Shown: positions 7,765 through 17,640, counted from the stretch's first letter. The stretch: 64,000 nt of DNA from Oscillatoria sp. FACHB-1407 (GCF_014697545.1 NZ_JACJSA010000004.1:62001-126000), one strand, 5' to 3'. The notes: generated from the sequence alone by a model not told the origin. Program-made: numbers and translations.

Positions 7765-8425
7765 GGGCAACACTCCTCAAAAACGAGAACCCCTGCTTTT
7801 GGTGTAAAAAGCAGGGGCAACATTCGGCTTATATCAAGGCTTGGGCAGACGCAGGTGAACGGTCGCACTGCCGACGGTAAGTAGAACGGCGAGTGCAGAC
7901 GCACTGATATCGGTTGAATCAGAAATGGGGTGGGTCTGGTTGAGGATGCAATCGACAGCACGGGCAGAAACTGGATTAACTGGATTAAGTGGATGACTGA
8001 AATGATTCAGGTAATCGCGTTGATGTGAAACGGTTGAATCAGAATGCTGCCATTCAACTCAATGATTGGCATGAAATACAGGATGTATTTAAGTGTTGTA
8101 ACGTGCAGCGATCGCCAACCAATCCCTCTAAAACGAACTATATCGCAAGATCTCCTGGATGTGATCCCTGGCGGTTGACAATATTAATGTTGTTGTTAAT
8201 GTCATTGCCTTTTAAGGGGATTTCTTAAGTAATCCGCTTCAAGTTAGATGAACTTCAGTTATCATGGCAACCTAAGATTGATTAAACTTGGCACTATGGA
8301 GAGCGGGTTGATTAAGTTCAAACCACTAAATACAGCATCAGAGTGGCATCCCTACTGATTAAAGAGGGCTACGGAGAACTCGGTTACAGAGAAGTCATAG
8401 TAACGTCTGTCCAGGTCATGGTTCG
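7765..8425. other. intergenic region between HNH and AMIN genes
   Basis: About 660 bp with no gene I can support. A perfect 11-bp-arm hairpin, CCCCTGCTTTT with loop GGTGT and its complement, lies at 7790-7817, 26 bp upstream of the HNH start. It is followed by no T-run on either strand that would make it a clear terminator for a known gene. The rest shows nothing distinctive. Confidence 0.5.
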
Positions 8426-10042
8426 GTGGAGCATATGCAGAAGGCACAATTTGGGCAACGATTTTGGTTAAGCCTTGGACTGGTGGGATTGTCGATAGTC
8501 GGGAATCCGGTCACGATTGCGCTAGGACTGGGGGCGATCGCCATCACCTCTGCTGCACCGGGGTATGCCGCTACACTCACCCGTTGGCAGTTCAACGCCA
8601 ATACCTCCGAGTTAGAGTTTACGGTGCCAGAAGGGGTAACTCCGCGATACTTTTTGTTAGCGCAACCTGCCCGGATTGTGCTGGATTTGCCAAATACAAC
8701 CGTGGGGAGTGTGCCTGCGGGGCAAACCTATTCAGGTCAGGTGCGCCAGATTCGGGTGAGTGAGTTTCAACCGGGAGTGACTCGCATTGTGATCGAGTTG
8801 TCTCCTGATGCGGTTTTGGCGGCTCAACAGGTTGACTTGCGAGAGGTTGGGCAGGGTCGCTGGGTAGTGCGTCCTCGGTTTGCGGGGGATGCTCCTCCTG
8901 TGGCAGCGCAACCTGCCCCTCCTCCCGTGGCTCCTGCTCCTCAACCGTCTGTGCAGCCCGCCCCGTTGCCAGAACGTGACCCCGTTGCAGAACTCTCGGA
9001 GACAGTGCGCGATCCCGTTATGGTGCAACCTCCCGCCGAAACCGCCGTGACTCCTGCCCCCAGTCCTACCCCTGCTCCGGCAGCACCCTTACCTCCACTG
9101 GAACCAAACGCAACTGAGATTCCTGTGGAGATTGCTGAACCTGTTACCCCTGTTGCTCCTCCGACAGCCACTCCTGAGCCAACTTCTGAGCCGACCCCTG
9201 AAGTTGCCAGTGCACCTCAACCTGCTCCAGTGGAGACGCCTAGCCCAACCGCACCTGTGGCTACCCCCTCGCCTGAACCCTACGATCCGCAGTTGCCGAC
9301 GACGTTGCCCCCGGCAACCTTGTCTAGCGATCGCCCCGTCACCGTTCAAGTGCCTGCACTGGGCAGTCCGCCTGCCAATCGTCCGACCCCTACTCCCCCT
9401 CCCGTCTTGCAACCTGCTCCGGTGCAACCTCCGATGAGTAGTCTGCCGCCTGCATCTCCCACCCCGAATGAGGCGACTCCCCCTGGGGTGACTCCGCCTG
9501 CGACGGCTCCAGTCGCACCGCCTGCACCTGTTGCGGTGGCTCCAAACCCCAATATTCTGTTGCCATCGGGGACGGTGTTGCGATTGCGGTATCCGCGTGA
9601 GTCTGTGTTAGAACTTCAGGCAGGTTCTCCCTGGCAGGAAGTGTTGGTGCTCAATCAGGCAGTGCGCGATCGCGCTGGCAACATCATTGCCCCAGAAGGT
9701 AGCCCGGTGATTGGTCGGTTTGAAACGGATCAAACAGGAAGTCGCTTTGTGGCGCAAGCCATCACACTGCAAGGACGCAATATTAGACTGACGGCTCAGT
9801 CTAACCGATTGGGGGGCGATCGCCAGGTTTCTGAAAATCAGTTAGTGCGAAACTCTGCCATTGGTGGATTGGCTTTGACCGTATTGGGTGCGTTTACGGG
9901 CATTGGGGCGATCGCCGGAGCCGTTGTCGGAGCGACTGCTGGAGCCGCAACCACCTATATCACTGCGCCTCAACCTGCGATTATTCAACCCAATCAAATT
10001 GTTGAGGTGCGTTTGACGGAAGACCTATCGCGATCGCAGTAA
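8426..10042 (+). CDS. AMIN-domain envelope protein with proline-rich linker
   Basis: A 538-residue exported protein. Residues 1-48 form a long signal sequence ending AAPGYAA; about 50-155 is an AMIN domain (LTRWQFNANTSELEFTVPEG, PARIVLDLPNT), which in amidases and secretins targets peptidoglycan in the periplasm; about 155-370 is a Pro/Ala/Thr-rich linker; the C-terminal part (about 372-538) has GTVLRLRYPRESVLELQAG and a glycine/alanine-rich hydrophobic hairpin (about 475-510), similar to TrbI/VirB10-like or organelle-type surface domains. There is no amidase catalytic domain, so it is more likely a cell-wall-binding structural protein. The GTG at 8426 or the ATG at 8435 could be the start; neither has a well-placed Shine-Dalgarno sequence. 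Its stop is 2 bp before a heptamer array. Confidence 0.85.
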   Translation: MEHMQKAQFGQRFWLSLGLVGLSIVGNPVTIALGLGAIAITSAAPGYAATLTRWQFNANTSELEFTVPEGVTPRYFLLAQPARIVLDLPNTTVGSVPAGQTYSGQVRQIRVSEFQPGVTRIVIELSPDAVLAAQQVDLREVGQGRWVVRPRFAGDAPPVAAQPAPPPVAPAPQPSVQPAPLPERDPVAELSETVRDPVMVQPPAETAVTPAPSPTPAPAAPLPPLEPNATEIPVEIAEPVTPVAPPTATPEPTSEPTPEVASAPQPAPVETPSPTAPVATPSPEPYDPQLPTTLPPATLSSDRPVTVQVPALGSPPANRPTPTPPPVLQPAPVQPPMSSLPPASPTPNEATPPGVTPPATAPVAPPAPVAVAPNPNILLPSGTVLRLRYPRESVLELQAGSPWQEVLVLNQAVRDRAGNIIAPEGSPVIGRFETDQTGSRFVAQAITLQGRNIRLTAQSNRLGGDRQVSENQLVRNSAIGGLALTVLGAFTGIGAIAGAVVGATAGAATTYITAPQPAIIQPNQIVEVRLTEDLSRSQ

Positions 10043-10044
10043 TA

Positions 10045-10257
10045 GTTAATGGTTAATGGTTAATGGTTAATGGTTAATGGTTAATGGTTAATGGTTAATG
10101 GTTAATGGTTAATGGTTAATGGTTAATGGTTAATAGTTAATGGTTAATGGTTAATGGTCAATGGTTAATGGTTAATGGTCAATGGTTAATGGTTAATGGT
10201 CAATGGTTAATGGTTAATGGTTAAGGGTTAATGGTTAATGGTCAATGGTTAATGGTT
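10045..10257 (+). repeat. heptamer array (GTTAATG)n
   Basis: About thirty copies of GTTAATG with occasional GTCAATG variants, starting 2 bp after the stop codon of the AMIN gene. It is the same class of array as at 6751, 21053 and 23494, with a different consensus unit. Confidence 0.95.
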
Positions 10258-10259
10258 GA

Positions 10260-10445
10260 GCGCATAGAGCAACAATTGACGATTGACGATTGACGATTGA
10301 CGATTTCCCTAGTTGAGGGTTAAGCGCATAGAGCAACAATTGACGATTAACGATTGACGATTGACGATTTCCCTAGTTGAGGGTTAAGTACATAGAGCAA
10401 CAATTGACGGTTGACAATTGACAATTGACACTTACAGTTTCCCTT
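10260..10445 (+). repeat. 64-bp tandem repeat (two full copies and a divergent third)
   Basis: Units begin GCGCATAGAGCAACAATTG, continue with several TTGACGA heptamers and end TTTCCCTAGTTGAGGGTTAA. Copy 1 is 10260-10323, copy 2 is 10324-10387 and a divergent copy 3 starts at 10388 and leads into the 5' leader of the GST gene. The unit holds an inner heptamer array, so the locus is a repeat of repeats. Confidence 0.9.
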
Positions 10446-10483
10446 GGCACTTAACGGTTTCCCTTCGTCTTAAGAGGTTTTTT

Positions 10484-11098
10484 ATGCAACTGATCGGCAT
10501 GTTGGATTCACCCTATGTTCGCCGTGTTGCCATTTCCTTAAAACGGATGGGTATACCGTTTGAACATCGTCCCCTCTCTGTGTTCCGCAATTTTGAGGAG
10601 TTTCAGCGGGTCAACCCTGCGGTTAAAGCACCCACATTTGTCTCAGACAAAGGGGAAGTGCTGATGGACTCGACCCTCATCCTTGATTACCTGGAAGCGA
10701 TTATTGCATCTGACAAGCGATTGATGCCTGCTGATCCGGATCAACGTCTAATAGCACTGAGACTGATTGGTCTTGCGCTGCTTGCCTGTGAGAAGACCGT
10801 GCAATTGGTGTACGAAACTACCTTGCGCCCACCGGAAAAACAACACCAACCCTGGCTCGATCGCGTCGATCGCCAGTTGCATACGACTTACAATTTATTA
10901 GAAGCTGCCATGGAGTCTGCGAATCCCTGGTTTTTGGGTACTCAACTCATGCAACCGGATATCACTGTGGCTGTGGCATGGCGGTTTACGCAACATACGA
11001 TTCCTCAGATTATCGATGGGGAATCTTATCCGGCATTGGCGCGTTTTTCGGAGCAGGCGGAGGAGTTGCCGGAGTTTGTAGCGACTCCGCTTGAGTAA
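10484..11098 (+). CDS. glutathione S-transferase family protein
   Basis: A 204-residue soluble GST. The thioredoxin-like N-terminal domain starts MQLIGMLDSPYVRRVAISL, with SP-Y at the place of the active-site Ser/Cys motif, PAVKAPTFVSDKGEVLMDST (the cis-proline and glutathione gamma-Glu-binding D-S pair) at about residues 46-65, and an all-helical C-terminal domain follows. AAGAGG lies 6 bp upstream of the ATG at 10484; an upstream in-frame start at 10418 would begin in repeat DNA and is rejected. The substrate is unknown. It stands alone; the leader is formed by 64-bp repeats. Confidence 0.88.
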   Translation: MQLIGMLDSPYVRRVAISLKRMGIPFEHRPLSVFRNFEEFQRVNPAVKAPTFVSDKGEVLMDSTLILDYLEAIIASDKRLMPADPDQRLIALRLIGLALLACEKTVQLVYETTLRPPEKQHQPWLDRVDRQLHTTYNLLEAAMESANPWFLGTQLMQPDITVAVAWRFTQHTIPQIIDGESYPALARFSEQAEELPEFVATPLE

Positions 11099-11114
11099 TT
11101 GGCGGAATACTCGA

Positions 11115-11232
11115 TTCTGACCTGGATGCGCACCCCTGCAAGCCACATTCCATGGGGTGAAGGCGGTCAGAAAGCTTCCCAGCATCCGGGTTTGAGCCAT
11201 TGTCTCTGTTCTAAGCTTTCTGACCAAAGCTA
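11115..11232 (-). repeat. dispersed repeat with TATAGC end and internal inverted repeat
   Basis: On the minus strand it begins TATAGCTTTGGTCAGAAAGC and carries the complementary AAGCTTTCTGACC about 45 bp later, so the transcript could fold into a long stem. Better copies are at 45113-45236 and 52860-52961; half copies are at 15400-15456 and 54885-54920. It does not encode protein and looks like a MITE-type element. Confidence 0.7.
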
Positions 11233-11280
11233 TATCTCTCTTTAGTCACTTTGGACAGAAATTATTTTGCCCAAATTCTC

Positions 11281-11357
11281 ATTCCTGGCTAGAAGCCAGG
11301 AATGCACACCTGGAGGCAGAGCCTCCATAACTCCATTTCCAAGCAGGAGCTTGGAAA
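11281..11357 (+). repeat. composite of three perfect hairpins (REP-like)
   Basis: Three inverted repeats follow each other: ATTCCTGGCT/AGCCAGGAAT (11281-11303), GGAGGC-AGA-GCCTCC (11312-11326) and TTTCCAAGC-AGGA-GCTTGGAAA (11336-11357). The same three modules occur in the opposite order and orientation at 45583-45690, so this is a mobile or dispersed palindromic element. A separate 20-bp perfect palindrome, CAAGGGGCTTAAGCCCCTTG, lies further on at about 11472-11491. Confidence 0.88.
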
Positions 11358-11577
11358 CGAGGTTTGTCTGGGATTTGTTTGCAAAGAGAGTGACAGAAGA
11401 GGGATATATACATTCATCTTTTCACAGCTATAGCAGTCCCAAATCATTTGTGAAATAGCATCTGTATAGAACAAGGGGCTTAAGCCCCTTGCCTGTTCAC
11501 GATTCAAATAGGATCGCTATATCTACACCGGACTGCTGTAGAGTTGAGGCATTGGAATCCTTCAGGGCAATGTCGTC

Positions 11578-12945
11578 ATGAGTCAACTACCAAATCGTGT
11601 TCCTGCTCCTACCTGGTGGCAACTCCTTACTTGGATCGCCGACCCAATTAAATTTCAAGACCGATATCATCAGCGGTATGGCGATATTTTTACCATGAAC
11701 TTAGGCAGGCTTGGCGGATATGTGGTTATTGGCGAGCCGAAGTTGATTCAAGAGATCTTTAGTCAAGATTCTAAGTTTGAAATTGGGCGAGGAAATGTGC
11801 TTGCTCAACCCTTGATTGGTCGAAACTCACTGATGTTAATGGATGGCGATCGCCACAAGCGAGAGCGCAAGCTCTTGATGCCATCCTTTCACGGTGAACG
11901 GTTGCAAGCATACGCGACTCAGATTTGTGCGATCGCTGACCAGATAGCCAGTCAATGGCACGTTGGGCAGCCTTTTGTGGTGCGATCGACCATGCAAAAA
12001 ATCAGTCTGGAACTGATTTTGCAGGTGGTGTTTGGCTTGAGTGAGGGTGAACGCTATCAACAACTCAAACCATTGCTGACGGAATGGCTAGATATGACCG
12101 ATTCGCCATTGCGATCGAGCCTATTGTTTTTGAAGTTTTTGCAGAAAGATTGGGGCGCGTGGTCACCCTGGAGCCAAATGAAACAGCGGCAGCGGCAAGT
12201 GCATCAGCTCTTGCAGGATGAAATTAGCGATCGCAAAAACCAGGGTGATGCCGGACGGATCGATGTCCTCAGCCTGATGATGGCAGCCCGCGATGAGCAA
12301 GGCAACGCCATGACCGATGAAGAATTGAGAGACGAACTGATTACGCTATTGTTTGCGGGACATGAGACGGTTGCTACAAGCCTCTCCTGGGCGTTTTATG
12401 AGATTCATCGTCAGCCACATATCCTTGAAAAGCTGTTAGTGGAGTTGGAGAGCTTTGGGGCAACCCCATCCGTAGGGGCGATCGCCCCCCAGGAGGATCT
12501 GCTCCGCATTGCCCAGTTGCCCTATCTCTCGGCGGTCTGTCAGGAAACTCTGCGAATGTATCCAGTGCTTCCAGTCATTTTTCCCCGCATTACTAAAGCT
12601 CCGGTTACCCTCGCGGGACGTTCCTTTGACGCAGAAACGGTATTAATGCCCAGTATCTATCTCGTGCATTATCGGGAAGACCTGTACCCTCATCCTCACG
12701 AGTTCAAGCCAGAGAGGTTTCTGGAGCGACAGTATGCTCCATCAGAATATTTTCCGTTTGGGGGTGGTGTCCGTCGCTGTCTGGGGTATGCACTGGCGCA
12801 GCTAGAGATGAAGTTAGTGTTGGCAACAGTGGTGTCTCGATATCGCCTTGAATTATTAGAGACAAAGCCTGTCAAAATGCAACGACGGGGGTTTACCCTC
12901 GCTCCCAAGGGAGGCGTGCGAATGGCAATAATTGGGAAACGATAA
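11578..12945 (+). CDS. cytochrome P450, CYP110-like
   Basis: A 455-residue bacterial P450 without a membrane anchor. The I-helix oxygen-binding motif A260-G-H-E-T264, the K-helix E323-T-L-R326 and the heme loop [10 protein letters not shown] with the thiolate ligand C401 are all intact. The N-terminus ([20 protein letters not shown]) and overall sequence resemble CYP110, a cyanobacterial family whose members oxidise fatty acids, alkanes and terpenoids. No terpene synthase, ferredoxin or reductase is next to it, so the substrate and electron donor cannot be read from context. It is monocistronic, with repeat-rich DNA upstream. Confidence 0.93.
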   Translation: MSQLPNRVPAPTWWQLLTWIADPIKFQDRYHQRYGDIFTMNLGRLGGYVVIGEPKLIQEIFSQDSKFEIGRGNVLAQPLIGRNSLMLMDGDRHKRERKLLMPSFHGERLQAYATQICAIADQIASQWHVGQPFVVRSTMQKISLELILQVVFGLSEGERYQQLKPLLTEWLDMTDSPLRSSLLFLKFLQKDWGAWSPWSQMKQRQRQVHQLLQDEISDRKNQGDAGRIDVLSLMMAARDEQGNAMTDEELRDELITLLFAGHETVATSLSWAFYEIHRQPHILEKLLVELESFGATPSVGAIAPQEDLLRIAQLPYLSAVCQETLRMYPVLPVIFPRITKAPVTLAGRSFDAETVLMPSIYLVHYREDLYPHPHEFKPERFLERQYAPSEYFPFGGGVRRCLGYALAQLEMKLVLATVVSRYRLELLETKPVKMQRRGFTLAPKGGVRMAIIGKR

Positions 12946-13182
12946 CCGAATTTGACCGTTGCGTCATGAAGCTCAAAAACGATTCAAGGAGTGGGTTTTG
13001 CCGTCGAACGCACTACAGAGTACAGGCTGATTTGCTAAACCCGCCCGTACAATTTGCGGATTGATTAAACCCATCATCCTAAGTTTTTGCTATATCCACC
13101 TTTTGAAGGTTATTTTAGGGGAACCTGTGGAGTAATATCGAGTCCGGTAATCTGTCTCAGATAAAGCATCCCTAAAAAATTA

Positions 13183-15276
13183 ATGCATTTAGAACCCATT
13201 GTTTCGTTCGCTATCCTGTTAGCCGTTATTTTGATTGTGCCTTTGTGCTTTGAGCGGCTAAAACTTCCAGGATTGCTGGGGCTGCTTGTAGCAGGCGTCG
13301 TGCTTGGTCCAAACGGATTGCGCCTGCTGGATACTGATTCTGAAACGATGAAACTATTGTCAGACATCGGATTGGTCTATCTGATGTTTGTAGCAGGTCT
13401 AGAAGTGGATCTGGATGAGTTTCAAGCCAACAGAAACCGCTCGATTGGCTTTGGTGGCTTCACCTTTGCCGTGCCCCTGATCGTCGGCACGATCGTTGGG
13501 CGCATGTTTGGTTTCGGCTGGAATGCCTCTATCTTGATTGGTTCGCTGTTTGCCTCCCACACGTTGCTGGCGTACCCCATCATTAGCCGTTTGGGCGTGA
13601 TCAACAACGAAGCGGTGATGGTGACCATTGGGGCAACTATCTTTACGGATATTGGTGCATTGATGGTGCTGGCGGTGTGCGTCAGCATTCATCAAGGTGA
13701 ATTTACAGCTTTGAGTCTGATAACGCTCTTGGGGTCGCTGGCACTGTATTCAGTGCTAATCCTGGTTGGGTTTAAGCGGATCGGCAAAGAGTTTTTCCGG
13801 CGATCGGGCGACGAAGAAGGAAACCAATTTCTGTTTGTGCTGCTGGTGGTGTTTATTGCCGCATTAGGGGCTGAAGTCATCGGGGTTGAAAAGATTATTG
13901 GCGCGTTTTTGGCGGGATTGGCAGTTAACAGCGTGTTGGGCGAAAGTCCCGTCAAAGAGAAAGTGATCTTTGTGGGGAATGTGCTGTTTATTCCCATCTT
14001 TTTTGTGGATTTGGGGCTACTCATTGACATTCCGGGGTTCATTAGCAGCTTAAGTTCGATCTGGTTGACAGTGGCGATCGTCGTTGGTTTGGTTAGCAGC
14101 AAGTTTGGAGCGGCTCTGCTCGCGAAATTGGTTTATCGCTATAACTGGCAAGAAATGCTAACAATGTGGTCATTGTCACTGCCCCAGGTAGCCGCGACTC
14201 TGGCAGCAACACTGGTGGGTTATCGGGCTGGATTGCTGACTGAGAATGTGTTGAACGGGGTGATTGTGTTGATGTTGGTGACCGCCACTTTGGGACCTCT
14301 GATCACCGCCCGTAGTGCTGCTAACCTCGTTCCCACGGTGCCCAGTAGTGTAGAACCCGAATCTAACTTGTCCCTGCACTGGAGTGATGAAGTAGACTCT
14401 AAACCGTTAACGATTGTTGTACCTGTTTACAACCCTAAAACCGAGCAATTTTTGATCGAAATGGCGGCGTTGCTCGCACGACATGAGTCTGGAAAGCTTG
14501 TGCCTCTTGCCGTAACTACGGCTCAGGCTTCAATGGATGCTCCGGAGTTAAAGAATGCGCTGCAACGAAGTGAATTGTTATTGTCGCGTGCGACTGAGTT
14601 GAGCCGAGAGTTTGGTGTTAATGCAGAACCGCTGTCGCGTATTGATGACAGTATTGCTCAAGGTATTAGCCGTGCTAGCCGAGAGCAAAATGCGGACTTG
14701 ATTGTGATGGGATGGGGCAAAACTACGGGCTTTCGGGCGCGACTGTTTGGCACGGTGATTAACAGCGTGTTGTGGTCGTCACATTGTCCTGTGGCAGTGA
14801 CTCGATTGCTCGATTCTCCGGGCAGTATCCATCGCATCCTCGTACCCATCGATACGTTAACTCACCGGGCGGTGCGTCTGGTGCGCTTTGCCCAGATTCT
14901 CGCTGCCTCCAATCTGGCAGAGGTGACGCTGTTGCATGTGTGCGATCGCCACACCACTCCTAGCCGCATTGCCTGGACTGAAGAGCAACTAAATCTGCTG
15001 ACTGCCAAATACTCCCCTCATACGAGAACTACGGTGTTAGTGGTGCCATCAGACAATGTGGCTGCCACCATCATTAATACGGCTAAATCGTTTGATCTGG
15101 TCGTGTTGCGATCGATTCGACAACGCCTGCGAATTGGAGAATTGGCAATTAGTGACCTCACTACTGAAGTTGTTCAACACCTGACTTGTTCTGTTGTGCT
15201 GCTGGGCGAGCCGCAACGACAGTCGGTTCCGGCTTTGCTGGATATGCGGGGACAGGTGATTCCGGCGAGTAGCTAA
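13183..15276 (+). CDS. cation:proton antiporter (CPA2) with USP-like tail
   Basis: A 697-residue protein. Residues 1-380 are an Na+/K+:H+ antiporter domain of the CPA2/KefB-NapA type with about twelve membrane helices (FERLKLPGLLGLLVAGVVLG at the N-terminus; GVEKIIGAFLAGLAVNSVLG in the core). Residues about 405-545 and 553-680 are two universal-stress-protein-like domains; the first has DLIVMGWGKTTGFRARLFG and VLWSSHCPVAV, the second ILVPIDTLTHRAVRLVR. The tail is cytoplasmic and may sense nucleotide. The likely job is monovalent cation and pH homeostasis in the plasma or thylakoid membrane. There is no partner gene; downstream is a nested repeat element. Confidence 0.9.
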   Translation: MHLEPIVSFAILLAVILIVPLCFERLKLPGLLGLLVAGVVLGPNGLRLLDTDSETMKLLSDIGLVYLMFVAGLEVDLDEFQANRNRSIGFGGFTFAVPLIVGTIVGRMFGFGWNASILIGSLFASHTLLAYPIISRLGVINNEAVMVTIGATIFTDIGALMVLAVCVSIHQGEFTALSLITLLGSLALYSVLILVGFKRIGKEFFRRSGDEEGNQFLFVLLVVFIAALGAEVIGVEKIIGAFLAGLAVNSVLGESPVKEKVIFVGNVLFIPIFFVDLGLLIDIPGFISSLSSIWLTVAIVVGLVSSKFGAALLAKLVYRYNWQEMLTMWSLSLPQVAATLAATLVGYRAGLLTENVLNGVIVLMLVTATLGPLITARSAANLVPTVPSSVEPESNLSLHWSDEVDSKPLTIVVPVYNPKTEQFLIEMAALLARHESGKLVPLAVTTAQASMDAPELKNALQRSELLLSRATELSREFGVNAEPLSRIDDSIAQGISRASREQNADLIVMGWGKTTGFRARLFGTVINSVLWSSHCPVAVTRLLDSPGSIHRILVPIDTLTHRAVRLVRFAQILAASNLAEVTLLHVCDRHTTPSRIAWTEEQLNLLTAKYSPHTRTTVLVVPSDNVAATIINTAKSFDLVVLRSIRQRLRIGELAISDLTTEVVQHLTCSVVLLGEPQRQSVPALLDMRGQVIPASS

Positions 15277-15357
15277 TGGGGATTAGGAGAGTGAGGGAGT
15301 AGGGGAGTAGGGCAATACTCTGTCACGCCATCACGCCATCGCTCTAGTACCTAAGGC

Positions 15358-15576
15358 TAACGTGAATTCGGGATAAGAATTTTGGCGGTTAAAACAAACC
15401 CTGGTGCTGGGAAGCTTCCTGACTCGCCTTCGCCTCATCGTATGTGGCTACAGCTATACAAACAAAACCGATCTACGTCGGTTGAGTAAACCTTTGATTT
15501 CCGGTAGTCCGCGTCGGCGGACTTCGCTTTGATAGCCGCGAATTCATTCGCCAGGCTCTTAAACGAGCTGACGTTA
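15358..15576 (+). mobile_element. MITE-like element, copy A, with nested insertion
   Basis: This copy begins TAACGTGAATTCGGGATAAG and ends CTTAAACGAGCTGACGTTA, as in the uninterrupted copies at 28078, 43215 and 48083. After the inner GGTTAAAAC the element is interrupted by about 60 bp of the TATAGC-family repeat (GGGAAGCTTCCTGACTCGCC ... GTGGCTACAGCTAT), flanked on both sides by ACAAAC, which looks like a 6-bp target duplication. The end of the element is 3 bp from the stop codon of the minus-strand gene at 15580. Confidence 0.8.
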
Positions 15577-15579
15577 AGG

Positions 15580-17427
15580 CTACTCTGGCAGATGTCGATC
15601 TAGTAGCCCATTGTTGGGATCGTAGACCTCAACGGGTAAGCGGAAGTGGTTGGCGATGCCTTCGAGCGATCGCCTCAAGGTCAACTGGTGGTCGGTCACG
15701 ATCGCCTGAAGATCTCGATTGCCACTATTTCGAGCTGTTTCGATCGCCTGCACGTAGGTTGGGTTCAACTGCACGCGAATCTCATCACTCACCGACATCA
15801 ACTGACAGGCTTGCAGTTCGCGGCTGCATACTTTGGTTAACTCATTGGATACTTGTGCGGATGCCTGTACCTTTTGCTCTGCCTGACTGAGGGAGGCTTT
15901 ATAGGTATCGATTTGCTCTTGTGCCTGAGTGGCGTGAGCCGTTCCATCAGGGACTTCTTGAATCACCTCAATGGCCAATCGCCAGCGGGCGATCGCTTCC
16001 TGCCAGGCAAAGCGACGTTCAGCCGATTGAGCCGTTTGAGCATGTTGGGTCGCCTGGGTAAACAGTTGAACTCCAATTTCTTCCTGTTCAACGCGCTCGT
16101 TGGCTTCTGCGAGTTTGGGTCGATAGGCATTCAACAATCGCTCTGCCTCCAGTGCTCCTGTCGTATCTGCTGTCACTTCTTGTAACCGCATAATGACAAT
16201 CTGCCAGGTGGCTCTGGTCAATTGCCAATCTGCCAGAGTATGAGCTTTGCGGTGGCGTTCTCCTGCTAGCTGTACTGCCTGTTGTGCGACATCTAAAGTG
16301 CTCTGTGCCTGTTCTTCTCGTTGCAAGTGTCGCCCTGCTTCGGTCAGGTTGGTGCGATAGGTTTTTAATCGCTGTTGAGCCAGGGTATACAAGGTGCTTT
16401 CGGCATCAATCTGCTCCAGTTGGGCGATCGCCTCCTGCCACTGCGATCGCACGTTACGCCAGATCTCAACCGCGTGAGGAGGATTTTCGCTCGCCTGCAA
16501 TGCTGAAGTTGCCTTATCTTGAGCGGCGACCAGATGATTGAGGGCAGCGGCTTGTGCCTGATAGGTCTGCATCAGTGTACGAGCATCAGACGATTGCCCA
16601 GACCAGACCGGAATCGTTTCAAGCAGGGCGATCGCCTGTCCTAACTGTTGCTGCGCTTGCTCCAAGTCTGCTTTGGTTTTGGCTGCCTCCACCCGATCGA
16701 TGGACTGCTGACTCAAGTCCTGTGCTGTTTGCAACTCCGAACAACTGCCTACAACACAGGGACGAGTCAGGGCATACATCCCTCCAGCAAGGCTCAACGT
16801 AGCAACTCCAGTACCAATTACGAGCTTGTGTTTTCCCTGCAACTGGTTCATCCAGCCATTCCAGGTAGAGCGAGTGTCAGTTGCGAGCCGCTCCAACGCT
16901 GAGGATGAAATCAGAGCCAATGCCCCTCCCCGCTCAAAGGATAGAAGAGAGGGTGGAGTCGTTTCGCCATCGGGAGGGCTACTCTGGGTTGGCTCCGAGG
17001 CTGACTGAGCAGCATGGGTCATCAACTCTTGTACCAGTGCATCCAACTCTTCATCGGGAACAATCCACTCTTCGGATTTTGCCGTTCCCTCCGCCTCACA
17101 TAGAACCGGATTGGGTGGCGGTGGCGGTGGCTGAATCACGAAGAAACGATGGGCGTAGGGCTGTTTTTGCCCTGCAACCCGCAGGTAAAGCCGCACCTGC
17201 TGAGTAAAGTGCAGTTGCAAGGATTGAATCGTGCGTTCTAAAAATCGCAGCGTTTGCGTGGGATCTAGAGAAATACCCGCCTGGTGTTGCCCCAAAACAA
17301 TTAATTTTTCTTCTTTAAGAGTGCAACGAATGCCAATCAGACTATCGGGTAATAAATTTTCGTGTAATAAGTCCTGTAGCTGTACCCCCAATGTATCCAG
17401 GTTGTCTAAAGGAATGGTCGTCTGCAT
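15580..17427 (-). CDS. membrane-anchored coiled-coil protein of unknown function
   Basis: A 615-residue protein I do not recognise. An N-terminal soluble part (about 1-100) ends in a run of prolines; a linker of about 100 residues follows; one membrane helix lies at about 201-220 (KLVIGTGVATLSLAGGMYAL), then a cysteine pair (RPCVVGSC). Residues 230-540 are helical repeats rich in Gln, Glu and Ala with a repeating W-x2-A-(I/V)-xx-L-xx-(I/V) pattern (WQEAIAQLEQID, WQIVIMRLQEVT, WRLAIEVIQEVP), four units of roughly 75 residues resembling TPR-like or coiled-coil repeats. The C-terminal 60 residues may form a small domain. It probably acts at the membrane as a scaffold; no neighbour helps assign a role. 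Confidence 0.75.
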   Translation of the reverse strand: MQTTIPLDNLDTLGVQLQDLLHENLLPDSLIGIRCTLKEEKLIVLGQHQAGISLDPTQTLRFLERTIQSLQLHFTQQVRLYLRVAGQKQPYAHRFFVIQPPPPPPNPVLCEAEGTAKSEEWIVPDEELDALVQELMTHAAQSASEPTQSSPPDGETTPPSLLSFERGGALALISSSALERLATDTRSTWNGWMNQLQGKHKLVIGTGVATLSLAGGMYALTRPCVVGSCSELQTAQDLSQQSIDRVEAAKTKADLEQAQQQLGQAIALLETIPVWSGQSSDARTLMQTYQAQAAALNHLVAAQDKATSALQASENPPHAVEIWRNVRSQWQEAIAQLEQIDAESTLYTLAQQRLKTYRTNLTEAGRHLQREEQAQSTLDVAQQAVQLAGERHRKAHTLADWQLTRATWQIVIMRLQEVTADTTGALEAERLLNAYRPKLAEANERVEQEEIGVQLFTQATQHAQTAQSAERRFAWQEAIARWRLAIEVIQEVPDGTAHATQAQEQIDTYKASLSQAEQKVQASAQVSNELTKVCSRELQACQLMSVSDEIRVQLNPTYVQAIETARNSGNRDLQAIVTDHQLTLRRSLEGIANHFRLPVEVYDPNNGLLDRHLPE

Positions 17428-17554
17428 AGCAAATGGGTGATGGGCAACACGTTGAATGGAAACTATCGCTTTTTACATTGACCCATAACGCCTTCCGGAC
17501 GAATCGGCTTACAGCCCCTCTTCTGCAATATTTAGCAACACGCTGAGGCTTAGT

Positions 17555-17640
17555 TTTATAGCCGTAGTCACTTGGGTGAGGGCGGGGTGCAGGGGTGGAA
17601 CCCCTGGCCGGGGGCTGCGTCCCCACACCTCCTTTGTCCT
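17555..17640 (+). repeat. GC-rich dispersed repeat
   Basis: The segment runs from TATAGCCGTAGTCACTTGGG through GGCGGGGTGCAGGGGTGG and GGGGGCTGCGTCCCCACACC to a TAGCTATA end near 17660. Related copies are at 47865-47935 and 54950-55010. The ends carry the TATAGC/GCTATA pair seen in the repeat at 52860. Confidence 0.7.

Noticed and set aside
8025-8228. 67-codon open frame between the HNH and AMIN genes
   Set aside because: No ribosome binding site, no family, and it ends in AT-rich DNA; amino-acid use is not gene-like.
8732-9552. Several open frames on both strands across the Pro-rich part of the AMIN gene
   Set aside because: They are by-products of the GC-rich Pro/Ala codon bias; the AMIN protein frame explains the region.
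13399-14102. Minus-strand open frames inside the antiporter gene
   Set aside because: They are antisense to hydrophobic membrane helices and have no independent support.
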